The position numbers and the translations under genes were made by a program. From NCBI GenBank assembly GCA_949358305.1, contig CASHSZ010000058.1, forward strand, positions 87,001 through 151,000: a stretch of 64,000 bases of DNA. Direction: 5' to 3'. This document shows positions 8,401 to 17,358 of this stretch, piece after piece. The notes beneath the pieces were generated by a model. That model was given only the letters and a program-made list of their open reading frames with translations. It was not told the origin of the DNA and searched no databases. The stretch is from Strigamia acuminata (Eukaryota > Arthropoda > Chilopoda > Geophilomorpha > Linotaeniidae). Positions within the stretch are counted from its first letter, which is position 1, and each line of letters opens with the position of its first letter.

Positions 8401-10430
8401 AGGCAATCCAACCGGATATGCTTGAGCAATCTCAATCTCAGCATGTCTCCACAGAATCACAAGCAGGTTCTCCTGGACTTTCACCACCTGGTTCACCGTT
8501 GCGTTTTGTAACCACACGTAGAAGAGCCGGCCAGAATATTTTGCACCATACGATGCCTATCTTCGAACAAGGTGCAATGTCTCCGTTACCCCAAGGTGCA
8601 ACGTTTGTCGAAGCACCCTCGGTCGGCAAAACATCTTTCTACTGGCGCTATATCGGTGGTGACACCATTTTCCGTCGATGGGTCCGCGAAGAACATTTGC
8701 GAAAGGATCAGCGGCCCGGTTGCATCGATACCGATGTCTACTACTTTCCGGAGCCGAATCTACGGCTAAGATCCAGAAAGGAGATCGAAGAGTTTTGTAC
8801 CATGAACGACCTTCCATACGACTCGGAGCTTTTCTTTTTCGGAAGCATAGAACATACCATACCTGCGATCCCAGCAGTGCGACATGTTGTTCACCTCTGC
8901 CGAACCGAACCGACTTCTTATGCGGAAATTCCAAAATTTCAGGACGCTCCGAAATGGCGTGAGGCCATCAATGAAGAATTGGGGATTTTTAAGGAGAGGC
9001 AGATTTATCAGGAAGTTCCGAGACCACCCAATACTACAGTTTTAGGCTGTAAATGGATCTTCAAACTGAAGACGGATCTCAGCGGCGAAATAACTCGTTA
9101 TCGTGCTCGACTCGTCGCACAAGGCTTTCGCCAAACCATCGGGGTTGATTACGACGAGGTTTTTAGTCCGGTCGTGAACTTTGTTTTGATCCGACTGTTC
9201 TTCTGTCTTCTAGTCGTCCTCAGAGGATGGAAGGACGCACACCTCGACGTCAAGAGTGCATACCTGTATGGGGACCTGAAGCACAAGGTATACATGCGCA
9301 TCCCCGCAGGTGCAACTTGTACGAATCCCGGAAATGTCTGGCTGCTTGTTAAATCCCTCTACGGACTTCACCAATCAGGGAGGGAATGGTACGAGAAGTT
9401 GGATGGAACGCTTCGAGCCCTCGGTTTTCGGAAGATGCCCGCGTGCAATTGTGTGTATATTTACGGCAATTGCGCCGTCATGCTAGTTTACGTGGACGAC
9501 ATCGTACTGTTCTACGCTTCCGACACCGTGTTAACCCGAATCATCCGGCTTATCTCGTCCAAGTTCGACATAGTTAACCTTGGTCCCATCACGAGGCTAT
9601 TGGGCGTCGAGTTCATCCGAGACGCTGGGCGAACCTTCATTACGCAACGCGCCTACATTACCAAGCTCGTTAAGAAGTTCGAGGTCTCTATCAATCGCCT
9701 CGTGAAGGTTCCCGTCACACCCGGGACGACACTCGTGAAGGGGTCCACCGAAAATCTACCGGATTTTCCTTACCGATCTCTTATCGGTTCACTTCTGTTT
9801 CTTGCTTCGAGAACTCGCCCCGATATCTTATTTTCGGTCATTTCGCTGAGTCAGTTCAATACGTGTTACGACAAGACCCACATCCGAGCCCTGCTCCAAG
9901 TCCTCCAATACGTGGCCAATACCATCGACTATCGTATCGAACTTTCCGGCTGCAATTCTAGCCAATTGTGGGCTTGTACGGATGCTTCGTGGGCAAGCGA
10001 CTTGGCAACGTCCTTAAGTTTCGGCGGATTTGTAACCTTCATCGGAAATGTGCCAATTGGCTGGTCGTGCCGAAAGCAATCAACGGTCGCATGTTCAACC
10101 ATGGAAGCTGAATTCATCGCCCTGGTTGAGTGCGTTAAAGAAACATTCTGGCTCGACAACATTTTCACCGAGTTCCCGATCTTGAACAGAATATCTCGTC
10201 CTATCATCTATTCCGACGCCCTCGCAGCCATCCAGTTTACTTCGAATGACGTGGAGAATTCCAAGACTAAGCATATCCGCGTCAAATATCATTGGCTACG
10301 AGAGTGGTTTACGGCGGGATGTTTCAGTTTACATAAAGTTTCCGGTGAACAGAACATTGCGGACATTTTTACCAAATGGCTCAGTTCTGAGCGTTTGCGA
10401 TCGTTAATCTCTAAGATCTTCCGACTTTGA
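5418..10430 (+). CDS. Copia A Gag-Pol polyprotein (1670 aa)
   Basis: Single-frame copia polyprotein. The start at 5418 (MQKSGYAEP) is chosen over an upstream in-frame ATG at 5376 because B has the matching MQK start and homology begins there. Domain order with residues: gag about 1-225; CCHC knuckle CFNCDEMGHYANKC 234-247; aspartic protease with DCGATDH at 322, Cys replacing the usual Ser/Thr; linker 410-570; integrase HHCC (H583, H588, C617, C620) and D648-D711-E747 (DD35E); GKRF-like region; acidic linker; RT from about 1160 with HLDVKSAYLYGD and catalytic YVDD 1358-1361; RNase H with D1522 and E1563 and a C-terminal KHIRVKYHWLREW. The protease-integrase-RT-RH order is diagnostic of Ty1/copia. 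No stop or frameshift, so it looks competent; the nested B element lies beyond the stop codon. Confidence 0.95.
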   Translation: MQKSGYAEPTAGKCPMLGMNNYEQWRRSMCMLLKSEGLWRHVTEEKEAEYLLTLTPKETEKYKLKKDKALGHIYCHVSEAKRSTLDNANTPKEAWDILSKIFAPSSLARQAAMRWQFLGLHLEPNEDMVDFVSRVNLHVRQLRDVEEEVSDKHHAYQYLHRLPPEYSQATFAIYNWPVANFTPDKVSEQLISEYLRLKSVGLHNVSASAHAANQNPQQSRQGSRPRRPLSQVKCFNCDEMGHYANKCPYPKRDNRNQQPAVSFQRSRSQSKKRGKNSAPKPEDNRPRGSSHPVRNAVFFVNAPPMIERPVAHLMQSHEWIVDCGATDHVSHVRSWFSDFSDIVPFDIELGQGKSQVTGRGNVLLQTRVDNSPCNVTLTNVLYAPNFEANLISVSRIDKTSHHIHTYNGEINIHKSNIAETILRAKEKGGLYYLDGLCTNPTVAATSSPIIQQPPVQTFVTTEVDFVNIPKPKKRKTMQPNITDFRIQMPPLPATEVPTSISVATNPLPVPQSLPIHANPPTQSYANALQHIPSSPTPVTSPLPIQSAGNPSPSQKKVIPNPVQTPKKTLANPASVKDATGLWHSRLGHLHTNAMRLLANNDQVYGLEPAEVSQELACNDCRLAKSIRASHKPDLHPSTSKPLDLLHMDVWGPNPVPSFGGARFVFTVIDDATRYTWITPLAQKSQVFSCFKDFVARVECVANTRVKAIRSDRGGEFMSNEFLQYRKERGIQGQRTNPSSPQMNGTAERINRTMADHLRAVLEETKLPAGLWAEIAVNFAYIKNRSPHSRLNNQVPYILWRQRALSLRHLRKVGSKCWVHFTAPGRKKLDPRAWEGFLVGYATGTRGYRVWNPIDNSVTESIHVRIDEHQSYRKSLKTRNGHRQETFTEPEVGQQQQQRVSFDDTIYLDWPKVESDDNSSSDDDNDDDNGNGSVSKSISIPCVRLSPLRTPERQLIEACALALPDSASMGRSISYPILYQEEGQDTDEDVEQIGEEAIQPDMLEQSQSQHVSTESQAGSPGLSPPGSPLRFVTTRRRAGQNILHHTMPIFEQGAMSPLPQGATFVEAPSVGKTSFYWRYIGGDTIFRRWVREEHLRKDQRPGCIDTDVYYFPEPNLRLRSRKEIEEFCTMNDLPYDSELFFFGSIEHTIPAIPAVRHVVHLCRTEPTSYAEIPKFQDAPKWREAINEELGIFKERQIYQEVPRPPNTTVLGCKWIFKLKTDLSGEITRYRARLVAQGFRQTIGVDYDEVFSPVVNFVLIRLFFCLLVVLRGWKDAHLDVKSAYLYGDLKHKVYMRIPAGATCTNPGNVWLLVKSLYGLHQSGREWYEKLDGTLRALGFRKMPACNCVYIYGNCAVMLVYVDDIVLFYASDTVLTRIIRLISSKFDIVNLGPITRLLGVEFIRDAGRTFITQRAYITKLVKKFEVSINRLVKVPVTPGTTLVKGSTENLPDFPYRSLIGSLLFLASRTRPDILFSVISLSQFNTCYDKTHIRALLQVLQYVANTIDYRIELSGCNSSQLWACTDASWASDLATSLSFGGFVTFIGNVPIGWSCRKQSTVACSTMEAEFIALVECVKETFWLDNIFTEFPILNRISRPIIYSDALAAIQFTSNDVENSKTKHIRVKYHWLREWFTAGCFSLHKVSGEQNIADIFTKWLSSERLRSLISKIFRL

Positions 10431-10586
10431 ACTTTCACCGTAACTTTTCTCGTGACACTCTTAAGTTATTACCCGACATTGAGGATCATCGAGTTCCAGT
10501 GGGAATTTTCGGGCTTTCGTAGCGTTCTTCAATAACAGTACCCGGCTCGATGATTCGACTTTATTATTTTCCTTTTTCAATCTCAT
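10431..10586 (+). other. 3' UTR of element A, left part
   Basis: Non-coding sequence aligning with the 3' UTR of B (24275-24465), including shared AACAGTACCCGGCTCG. It is interrupted by B and continues at 25018-25066. Confidence 0.8.
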
Positions 10587-10591
10587 GTACA
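10587..10591. repeat. Target-site duplication of element B, left (GTACA)
   Basis: GTACA here and at 25013-25017 flank the two outermost bases of B. Removing B and one copy restores alignment of the A 3' UTR with the B 3' UTR (ACTGTAATTCCAG). Confidence 0.93.
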
Positions 10592-11127
10592 TGTTGGTCT
10601 ATTGGACCACCAGTTGTGTCGATGTGACATAAAATCACATTCTTATTGTTTAATTATCTAATCTCGATGTATTTATCTCGTATCTATTCATATTTAGTGA
10701 CATTCATTTATTTCAATCTCTTACATTGGTTTATTACTGTTTAACACACAGTATCATGCTGTGTCCAGTGTTTCCTATTAATTCTCAATTTATTTGATTA
10801 TATAATTCCAATTCACGACACCAGGTGTCGTTCTTGTATCACTTGCTTTTCCAAGATGGCGGCGACCAGCGCCTGGCTCTCGCCTCATGGTTATTCATGT
10901 ATTTTCCAACTCATATGTGAGTATTTCGTATTGATTAAACTTATTTTATGCTTTTAAGCATTCATTTATCATTTCTCACGGCATATAAGCGAATATCGCG
11001 GCCGTTACGTTTACATTTCGTCCTTGAAGTCGCCCATACGCGCGTACGAGGCGTACGACGCGTTTTTGCTCATTTGCGCCCGAGATTTCGAGCATTTTTG
11101 GTTGTTTTCCTCTGCTGCCAACCTACA
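10592..11127 (+). repeat. 5' LTR of element B (536 bp)
   Basis: TGTTGGTCTATTGG...CCAACCTACA. No difference seen from 24477-25012. Contains GACACCAGGTGTC (10817-10829), CCAAGATGGCGGC (10851-10863) and TATAAG (10984-10989). Confidence 0.95.
10984..10989 (+). promoter_or_regulatory. TATA box in LTR B
   Basis: TATAAG in the context GGCATATAAGCG, the same relative place as in LTR A. Inferred core promoter of B; the duplicate in the 3' LTR is at 24869-24874. Confidence 0.6.
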
Positions 11128-11129
11128 AT

Positions 11130-11148
11130 TGGTAGCAGAGGATGGTTT
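11130..11148 (+). other. Primer-binding site of B (initiator-Met tRNA)
   Basis: Same 19-base match to the 3' end of initiator-Met tRNA as in A, two bases after the LTR end. Confidence 0.9.
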
Positions 11149-11603
11149 TCATCCTTTGCACGCTTATTTTCCACTAACCGCTGCAGAAATTTGCGTTTTT
11201 CGCGATTTTCGCGGCAATTTTTGTATTTTCAGGTGTTCGCGACGATTTTCGCTATTTTCGGGACGTTTCACGCCGCCGAATCAACCCTGGATGCATACAA
11301 CGTCACGACGACGTTGTACACCAATTGTTTTCACCATTTATCGCTGAAAATTTCGCGAGTTTCGCGAATTTTCGTGCGAATTTATATTTTCAGATTTTTC
11401 GTCATTTTCGAGCTGGATTTTCGCGTTTTGAACGTCGACAACGTGTCAACGACGTTCCCAGGCAGTTTGTACTGCACACTACACGATTCTCCAGCTAATT
11501 TCGTCCGAAATTGTGCGGTCTCGCAAATTTCGAGGCGAATTTTCATATTTTTCAGAATTTCGACGATTTTCTTTTACGACAACGTCGACGAGACGTTTTA
11601 CAA

Positions 11604-11815
11604 CGAGAAACGAGACGATTCTCGCTTCATGCATCCCGGCGTGCATGTAGTATCGCCGATTTTTGATTATTACGACGTTTTCAACGCTTTAAGTGAAGAG
11701 CCTCGATTTATTCGAGAAGAATTCGGTTTTTCGAAGCCGAATTGCGCTTTTCTAGCGGGTTTTTCGAGAAAACCTGTCTCGTGCTTTGCCGCGAGCCCGT
11801 GTGACCTTCCACGGG
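11604..11815 (+). other. String of seven leader hairpins in element B
   Basis: Stems: CGAGAA/TTCTCG (11604-11624), CATGCA/TGCATG round TCCCGGCG (11628-11647), CTCGA/TCGAG (11702-11716), ATTCGG/CCGAAT (11721-11742), CGGGTTTT/AAAACCTG (11756-11776), CTCG/CGAG (11778-11795) and CCCGTG/CACGGG (11796-11815). Order and spacing match A at 4798-5009. Stem 2 (CACAC/GTGTG in A) and stem 7 (TCGCGT/ACGCGA in A) show clear compensatory change. Confidence 0.7.
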
Positions 11816-12011
11816 GGATTCATCAACTTTCTCCTTCCCTGTCGATTTTATTTGTTAGTTATAAGATAATTTTAAGTTTTTGGTGTGGGCCAATATTAGA
11901 ATCGCCGCAGCCCTTGGGACAGTCGTCTCAGCTGTGGTTGTATTCTTTGACAAGGCTGAGCCCTGCCTCACCTAACGTTTCCGTGGCCCCAGGTGGCTTG
12001 CAAAGGGCGTT

Positions 12012-12016
12012 AGGGG
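12012..12016. repeat. Target-site duplication of C1, left (AGGGG)
   Basis: AGGGG here and at 19037-19041 flank C1. Joining the flanks restores the leader of B in alignment with A. Confidence 0.92.
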
Positions 12017-12493
12017 TAAAGCGATTTCCTGGCCAAAACATCGGTTAGAAAGGAATTGACGAGTGTCTAAACAGGTGCGCGACACCGACATGCGTGCGCC
12101 ATGTTTAATATCACATAAAAGTGTACACGCTTCGAGGCTAACAACTGCACTCGGAAAAATAGGATAAATCATTGTTGGATTTCAATGATTTGTCCTTTAC
12201 ATTATAAAATAAAAGCAATGACATTCATAATCGATAACTAAGCAATAATAACAATACAGGACTCGCTCTTTTGAGCAGACGATGTTATCAGCGCATGCTG
12301 CTAAATGGAAACGTTCAACCGCGGTACAGAACCAGCATTAATAAAAATCGAGATCGATTGAACGCGACATCGAGACATTAAATAGCAGCACATTCATTAC
12401 ACATATCCGGAAAGTGTGTAATGTAAATATTCACAAACTATACAATATGGCGACAAACAACCAAACACACAATATTTCCACCACAACTCAATA
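12017..12493 (-). repeat. 3' LTR of C1 (477 bp)
   Basis: Same as 18560-19036 by eye. It carries the copy-specific A at 12055, where both LTRs of C2 have G. Confidence 0.95.
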
Positions 12494-12504
12494 TATCCCC
12501 CTTT
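12494..12504 (-). other. Polypurine tract of C1
   Basis: On the minus strand AAAGGGGGATA abuts the LTR start TATTGAG. Equivalent tracts in A, B and D are AAAGGGGGAAT, and in each the LTR begins at the next base. Confidence 0.85.
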
Positions 12505-12510
12505 GTTTGG

Positions 12511-15500
12511 TTATTTGCGCCTTACAAATAAATGCTCACACAAGGTGTTAAGTCTGGGCTTGGGTAACCATTTGGTCATCACATCGGCGACATTCAGGGC
12601 CCCTGGAATATGCTTAATAGCAAACGTTCCGCGCTCAAACCAGTCCCTGAGGAAATGAAGCTTTACGTCGATATGTTTATTCGCCCTATTCTCTATTCGG
12701 TTTTTGGCGTATTGTATCGCGGGCATACTGTCCGCGTACACGCATGGGGTGTTCCGATTGATGCTGAACATGATGTCGGCATCGTAAAGCCTCTCTAGCC
12801 ATATAATCTCCTTTACGCCATCGACCACGGCCAGAAATTCACTCTCCATGATCGATAACGCAGTCATTGACTGCTTATGGCAGTTCCACATGATCGGAAC
12901 GCCACCCAAATAGACTATGTGACCCCCGAAGCTTCTCCTTTTGTCTGCATCGAGGGCAAACGACGCGTCGGTATACACAGTTAGATTATCATTTCGGCAA
13001 TTGGAAAGATTAATCATATAATCCGACGTATTTGCCAGATATCGCAAAATTTGCAATAACATACTAATGTGACGCGTCGAATGTTTCTCATTGTATTGTG
13101 AGAGGACAATGACCGAGAACAGGATGTCTGGCCTTGTCCTGCTCGCCAAGAACAAGAGACTTCCCACTAAGTTGCGATAGGGGAAAGTGGAATCAACCCG
13201 CTCCTTTTCCGTCACGCCCTGAATAATCGTTCCTGGCGTCCCAGGTACTCTAATCCGAAGGCATGAGTCGACCCCATACAACTTACAAAGTTTTTCTATG
13301 TATGCCCTTTGATGGATCCTAATTTGGCCCCCAGACCTATCAAAGGCTATGCCTAACAAGAGGGTCACGGGACCCAAATCAACCGTGTCAAAGGATTCCC
13401 TAATCCATCGAACAACGCATTCCTCGACGTAGTCATCCTTGGAGAAGAGAACTATGTCGTCCACGTAAAAGATAAGAATTGCGTCGTTGTCTAACGCATA
13501 AACACAGTTAAGACCCAACAAGGGCACAAATCCCAGTTGGAGTAGACGGTCGTGGAGGGCTTGGTACCACATCCGTCCACTCTGATGTAGTCCATATAAT
13601 GACTTCAACAGCATCCAACACTTATGTTGGTTTTCGGCTGTTCTGTAGCCCTTGGGAATCTCCATGAATTGGACCTTATCAAGGTCCCCGTACAAGTACG
13701 CGGCCTTGATGTCAAGGTGGACATCTCTCCAACCTTTCAGTATCACCAAGGTACAGAAAAACACTATAACGAGGACGAAATTGACTACGGGGGAAAATAC
13801 CTCCGTAAAGTCAATGCCCGGCCTCTGCTTGAAGCCTTGTGCTACCAAGCGAGCCCGGTAGCGCGCGACTGCACCCGACTGGTCCCTTTTCATTTTATAA
13901 ATCCATTTTGATCCCAAAAGCAACTCTCCTTCGGGCTTATCAATTTCTTTATAGACAGTTCGATCGTCGAAGATATCTGTCTCTTCTTTCATCGCCTTTT
14001 CCCAGTCCCGTTTGTTGGTGTGCCTCATTGCCTCCTCGTAGGTATCAGGCTCTACGGCACAGAAACCGGCAAAAGGGAGTTCGGGTTCTTCACCCTCTAA
14101 GGTTTTGAAGTCAAAAAGATCTGGGTCGTAGTGGTAACCCTCTGCGTCGCACCATCGCGCAACGTCAGTCCGACTTCTAAGTTTGTCTTCATTGGGCGAG
14201 AAATAAACCACATCAATTTTCCCAGCCGTTGCCCCGGCTTTCCGGACAGACTGGACCCGTCTCCACTTAGTCATATCCAGCGGCAGCGACAAAGGATCTT
14301 TGACCTTCTTTCCCTTTTTGCCCGAACCACGACGAGCTTGTATCGTAGGAGGAAGATCAACCTCCTCATCGTCGTCAGGATAAACATTGAAGTAATTCTC
14401 GCCATCGCCGTTATCCCCCTTCGCCCCACCAATTTCTTCAACTGGATTATCCCCAGCACCAGCATCCCCAACCAAGTCACCTTCAACAGTTTCTATCGCA
14501 GGCTGTTGTATCGCTTGTTTTACAAGCGGCCTCAATTCAGGTCTGAAAACAGGCTTTGGGGTTGTGGGTAAAGGAGGCTTCTCCTTCGGAACCGGGGGTT
14601 CAACAGGGGGCGGAATAGGAGGTGGTAGTGCCTCTTGCACTTCCTCAACAATTTCAGGGATAGGGGCAACGGAATCATCATCATCTCCCTCGGTGTCCGA
14701 GGAAGAATCCCCAAAATGTTTGAATTGGCCACCCTGCGGTTGCTTGATGGGCTGTTGTAGCCGTTTGCCAATCTCATACCAATATGAGTCTTCGAAAATT
14801 CGGACATGTTTGGACGCAAAAACTTGATTCCGTACAGGATCCCAAACCCTGTAGCCCCTAGTTGATATTGCGTATCCAATGAGTGCTCCCGCCCAAGCCC
14901 TTCCTTCCAGTTTGCCCTTTCTGACCTGGGACGGGATATGTACAAATGTCTTCGACCCAATACACCTGATGTGTCGCAAAGACAATTTCTTGCCGAAAAA
15001 CACGGTATAGGGCACTTTTCCTCCAAGCCCTTCATGGGGGAATCGGTTCTTTAAGTAAACTATGGTCGTCGCTAATTCAGCCCAAAGGGGATAGGGGAAA
15101 TCATTTTCCAACATTAAAGCTCTGACGCCACCGACAATGGTACGGTTTGCACGTTCTGCAACAGAATTCATTTCCGGGCTATATGTATTCGTACGAATAC
15201 ATTTCAAACCAATTTTGGATGCATAATCATCCCAATTCCGCGAAATAAATTCTCCTCCATTATCAGTTTTAATGCATTTCACTTTCCGTGATGTCGTTCT
15301 TTCGACTTCCGTCAACCAACGTTTAAAATGGCCCAAAACTTCCCCTTTGGTCTTCATCGTTATGATCCACATATAACGTGAATAATCATCAACCAATATA
15401 AAGTAAAAATTAGCCCCACCCAAGGAAGTAGCTTGTGATGCCCCCCAAACATCCATGTGCACTAAATCTAATACTCCCTTAGTGGAAATGGTAATTATCG

Positions 15501-17358
15501 GGGGAAAACTCGCCCTAGTGCTCTTAGCACGGGCACATGCGTCACAAGTGGATAATTCTTTGTTAGACAAATTGATCCCAAAAACGTCCTCGGATTCGGT
15601 TAATTTAATAATGCCTTTAGCATTATGGTGGCCCATTCTGGAATGCCACGTGTCCATACTCTGGGATATTTCTTTCTTTCTCATTTTGATCCCAGTATCC
15701 CCGCTTTTGTTAACTTTCGCAGTCGCATTAGCTTCGGGAACAATAGCAGGAGGTGTCTGAACCTCATTCACTGTTTTCTGTAAATTAATCGCCGCAGGCG
15801 CATTCGCTTTGGTTGGCTCGCTTACTTGCGTACTCAAATTAGATGCGGATTTTCCCATATCCGGCTTACAGAAACTTTTTAGTAAAGCTGACTTAAAATC
15901 TAAAATGGTTAGTAGCGGTTGTACAAATTTTTCATCCTTCACGGATGATTTGATTAAATCGAGGACAGCAGCTGTATCCTGTTGCGCAGTTAATGCAGCT
16001 GTGTTTACAGAATTAACCTCGACCCGGCAGTTGACTTTGTACAGCCTGTCGCTAGTCCGAACTGCCGAAATCAATGGTTCCTCGATTTTATCTTTGAAAA
16101 TACTCATCTTCCCATCTTTAACAATTGTGCACAACCCAGCCTCATCGGTGCGCCCGAGCGAAATAAGGTTTTTCCGAAAATTCGGTGCGAAGAATACATT
16201 CGTCAAAGTTATTTTCCTCGTTCTTTGTCCATAGAGCGAAGTGAGGACGATGTTGCCCACACCTTCAATCTTCGATTTTCCTTCTCCTTGTAGAACGCTG
16301 AAGTTAGACAACGGTTTGAAGTTTGAAAACCAATTCCGGTTGAAGGAAAAGTGGTCGGTCGCTCCCGTGTCCACGTACCACTGTGAATCGTAGTTTCCGT
16401 GCGACACAAGAGATAAGGGCACTGTGGGCTTCTCTTCCGACACCGCAGAATACAAAGTGTAGGGCTCATCTGTATAGGGGTCCAGTTGTGTGAGATTTGC
16501 TCTCTGTGGACCCCCTCTGCCTCGTCCTTTGCCACGGGTGCCTTCACGATTCAATTGGGCTGGCGAGCCAGCGCTGGCGGGGAAAGTCCCTTGCTGTTTC
16601 GGCGGCGATGGGCACTCCCTGGCGAAGTGTCCCGACCCACCGCAAGTAAAACATGTTCCACGCGAAGTTCCGGGGGAATTTGGGGTTTTTCCACGAGGTT
16701 TCCATTTCCCTTTAGTATAGAAAGCGGTAGTATTGTCTGCCAATACAGGTGGGACGCCAAATTCATTGGTCTGTTCATAAAGGCGATTGTACTCGCCAAG
16801 TAAACGTTCTTTAACGTTTTTCGCTGTGAATTCCGTATCCGACCAGTGATACGCGGTCTGTTTCACAGCCTCGTATTGTGGGGGCAGAAGATCTAAATAT
16901 TGGAATGCCTGGAATTCATCGGTGACCTCAATTTTAACGTCCTTCAGTTCGACGATTTTGCGGTCGACCCGCCCGGTGAAAACTAGCATTTCCTCATTAT
17001 CTCGAAGTTTCATGTTGAGGAATTCACGTCGCAACCGAGCACGACGTGCCCTCGTCGTCGGTTGATAAGCGTCCTTTAGGGCTTCCCAAACTTTCGCAGC
17101 GGTGGGGCAGGCAACAGCTATCACTTGCTGCGGCTCAGCGCAACTCATGCAGATAGTGGACATTGCCTTGTCCTCTCGAGCGTTAAACTCTCGCTTCTCT
17201 TTTGCAGTGGCTGTTGCAGCCAGTGGTGGCTCAGAGCCACTAACATGTCCCCAAACGCCGTTGTATTTGAGCAATAACTGGACCTGCACGGACCAGGTGG
17301 CATAGTTCGTGCCATCGAGCTTTTTAATATCCTTGTAATCGTCGTGCTTTGAAGCCAT
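12511..17358 (-). CDS. Copia C1 Gag-Pol polyprotein (1615 aa)
   Basis: Uninterrupted copia polyprotein. The start at 17358 (MASKHDDYKDIK) is preferred over an in-frame ATG 24 bases upstream because the conserved gag N-terminus begins here. Residues: gag about 1-220; CCHC knuckle CFTCGGSGHFAREC 236-249; protease with canonical DTGATDH at 330; integrase HHCC followed by D636-D699-E735 (DD35E); proline-rich and acidic linker about 890-1050; RT with HLDIKAAYLYGD and YVDD 1298-1301; RNase H ending in KHIDVKLHFLRDW and a short basic tail. It differs from C2 by at least two amino acids (Glu versus Gly after the knuckle; Ala versus Val in RNase H). All catalytic motifs are present, so this is a plausible autonomous helper for D-type elements. 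Confidence 0.95.
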   Translation of the reverse strand: MASKHDDYKDIKKLDGTNYATWSVQVQLLLKYNGVWGHVSGSEPPLAATATAKEKREFNAREDKAMSTICMSCAEPQQVIAVACPTAAKVWEALKDAYQPTTRARRARLRREFLNMKLRDNEEMLVFTGRVDRKIVELKDVKIEVTDEFQAFQYLDLLPPQYEAVKQTAYHWSDTEFTAKNVKERLLGEYNRLYEQTNEFGVPPVLADNTTAFYTKGKWKPRGKTPNSPGTSRGTCFTCGGSGHFARECPSPPKQQGTFPASAGSPAQLNREGTRGKGRGRGGPQRANLTQLDPYTDEPYTLYSAVSEEKPTVPLSLVSHGNYDSQWYVDTGATDHFSFNRNWFSNFKPLSNFSVLQGEGKSKIEGVGNIVLTSLYGQRTRKITLTNVFFAPNFRKNLISLGRTDEAGLCTIVKDGKMSIFKDKIEEPLISAVRTSDRLYKVNCRVEVNSVNTAALTAQQDTAAVLDLIKSSVKDEKFVQPLLTILDFKSALLKSFCKPDMGKSASNLSTQVSEPTKANAPAAINLQKTVNEVQTPPAIVPEANATAKVNKSGDTGIKMRKKEISQSMDTWHSRMGHHNAKGIIKLTESEDVFGINLSNKELSTCDACARAKSTRASFPPIITISTKGVLDLVHMDVWGASQATSLGGANFYFILVDDYSRYMWIITMKTKGEVLGHFKRWLTEVERTTSRKVKCIKTDNGGEFISRNWDDYASKIGLKCIRTNTYSPEMNSVAERANRTIVGGVRALMLENDFPYPLWAELATTIVYLKNRFPHEGLGGKVPYTVFFGKKLSLRHIRCIGSKTFVHIPSQVRKGKLEGRAWAGALIGYAISTRGYRVWDPVRNQVFASKHVRIFEDSYWYEIGKRLQQPIKQPQGGQFKHFGDSSSDTEGDDDDSVAPIPEIVEEVQEALPPPIPPPVEPPVPKEKPPLPTTPKPVFRPELRPLVKQAIQQPAIETVEGDLVGDAGAGDNPVEEIGGAKGDNGDGENYFNVYPDDDEEVDLPPTIQARRGSGKKGKKVKDPLSLPLDMTKWRRVQSVRKAGATAGKIDVVYFSPNEDKLRSRTDVARWCDAEGYHYDPDLFDFKTLEGEEPELPFAGFCAVEPDTYEEAMRHTNKRDWEKAMKEETDIFDDRTVYKEIDKPEGELLLGSKWIYKMKRDQSGAVARYRARLVAQGFKQRPGIDFTEVFSPVVNFVLVIVFFCTLVILKGWRDVHLDIKAAYLYGDLDKVQFMEIPKGYRTAENQHKCWMLLKSLYGLHQSGRMWYQALHDRLLQLGFVPLLGLNCVYALDNDAILIFYVDDIVLFSKDDYVEECVVRWIRESFDTVDLGPVTLLLGIAFDRSGGQIRIHQRAYIEKLCKLYGVDSCLRIRVPGTPGTIIQGVTEKERVDSTFPYRNLVGSLLFLASRTRPDILFSVIVLSQYNEKHSTRHISMLLQILRYLANTSDYMINLSNCRNDNLTVYTDASFALDADKRRSFGGHIVYLGGVPIMWNCHKQSMTALSIMESEFLAVVDGVKEIIWLERLYDADIMFSINRNTPCVYADSMPAIQYAKNRIENRANKHIDVKLHFLRDWFERGTFAIKHIPGALNVADVMTKWLPKPRLNTLCEHLFVRRK

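Noticed and set aside
10948-12048. 366-codon ORF as a separate gene
   Set aside because: It starts inside the B LTR, crosses PBS and leader hairpins and ends in the C1 LTR, so its 3' end is an insertion artefact. Kept only as a remark.
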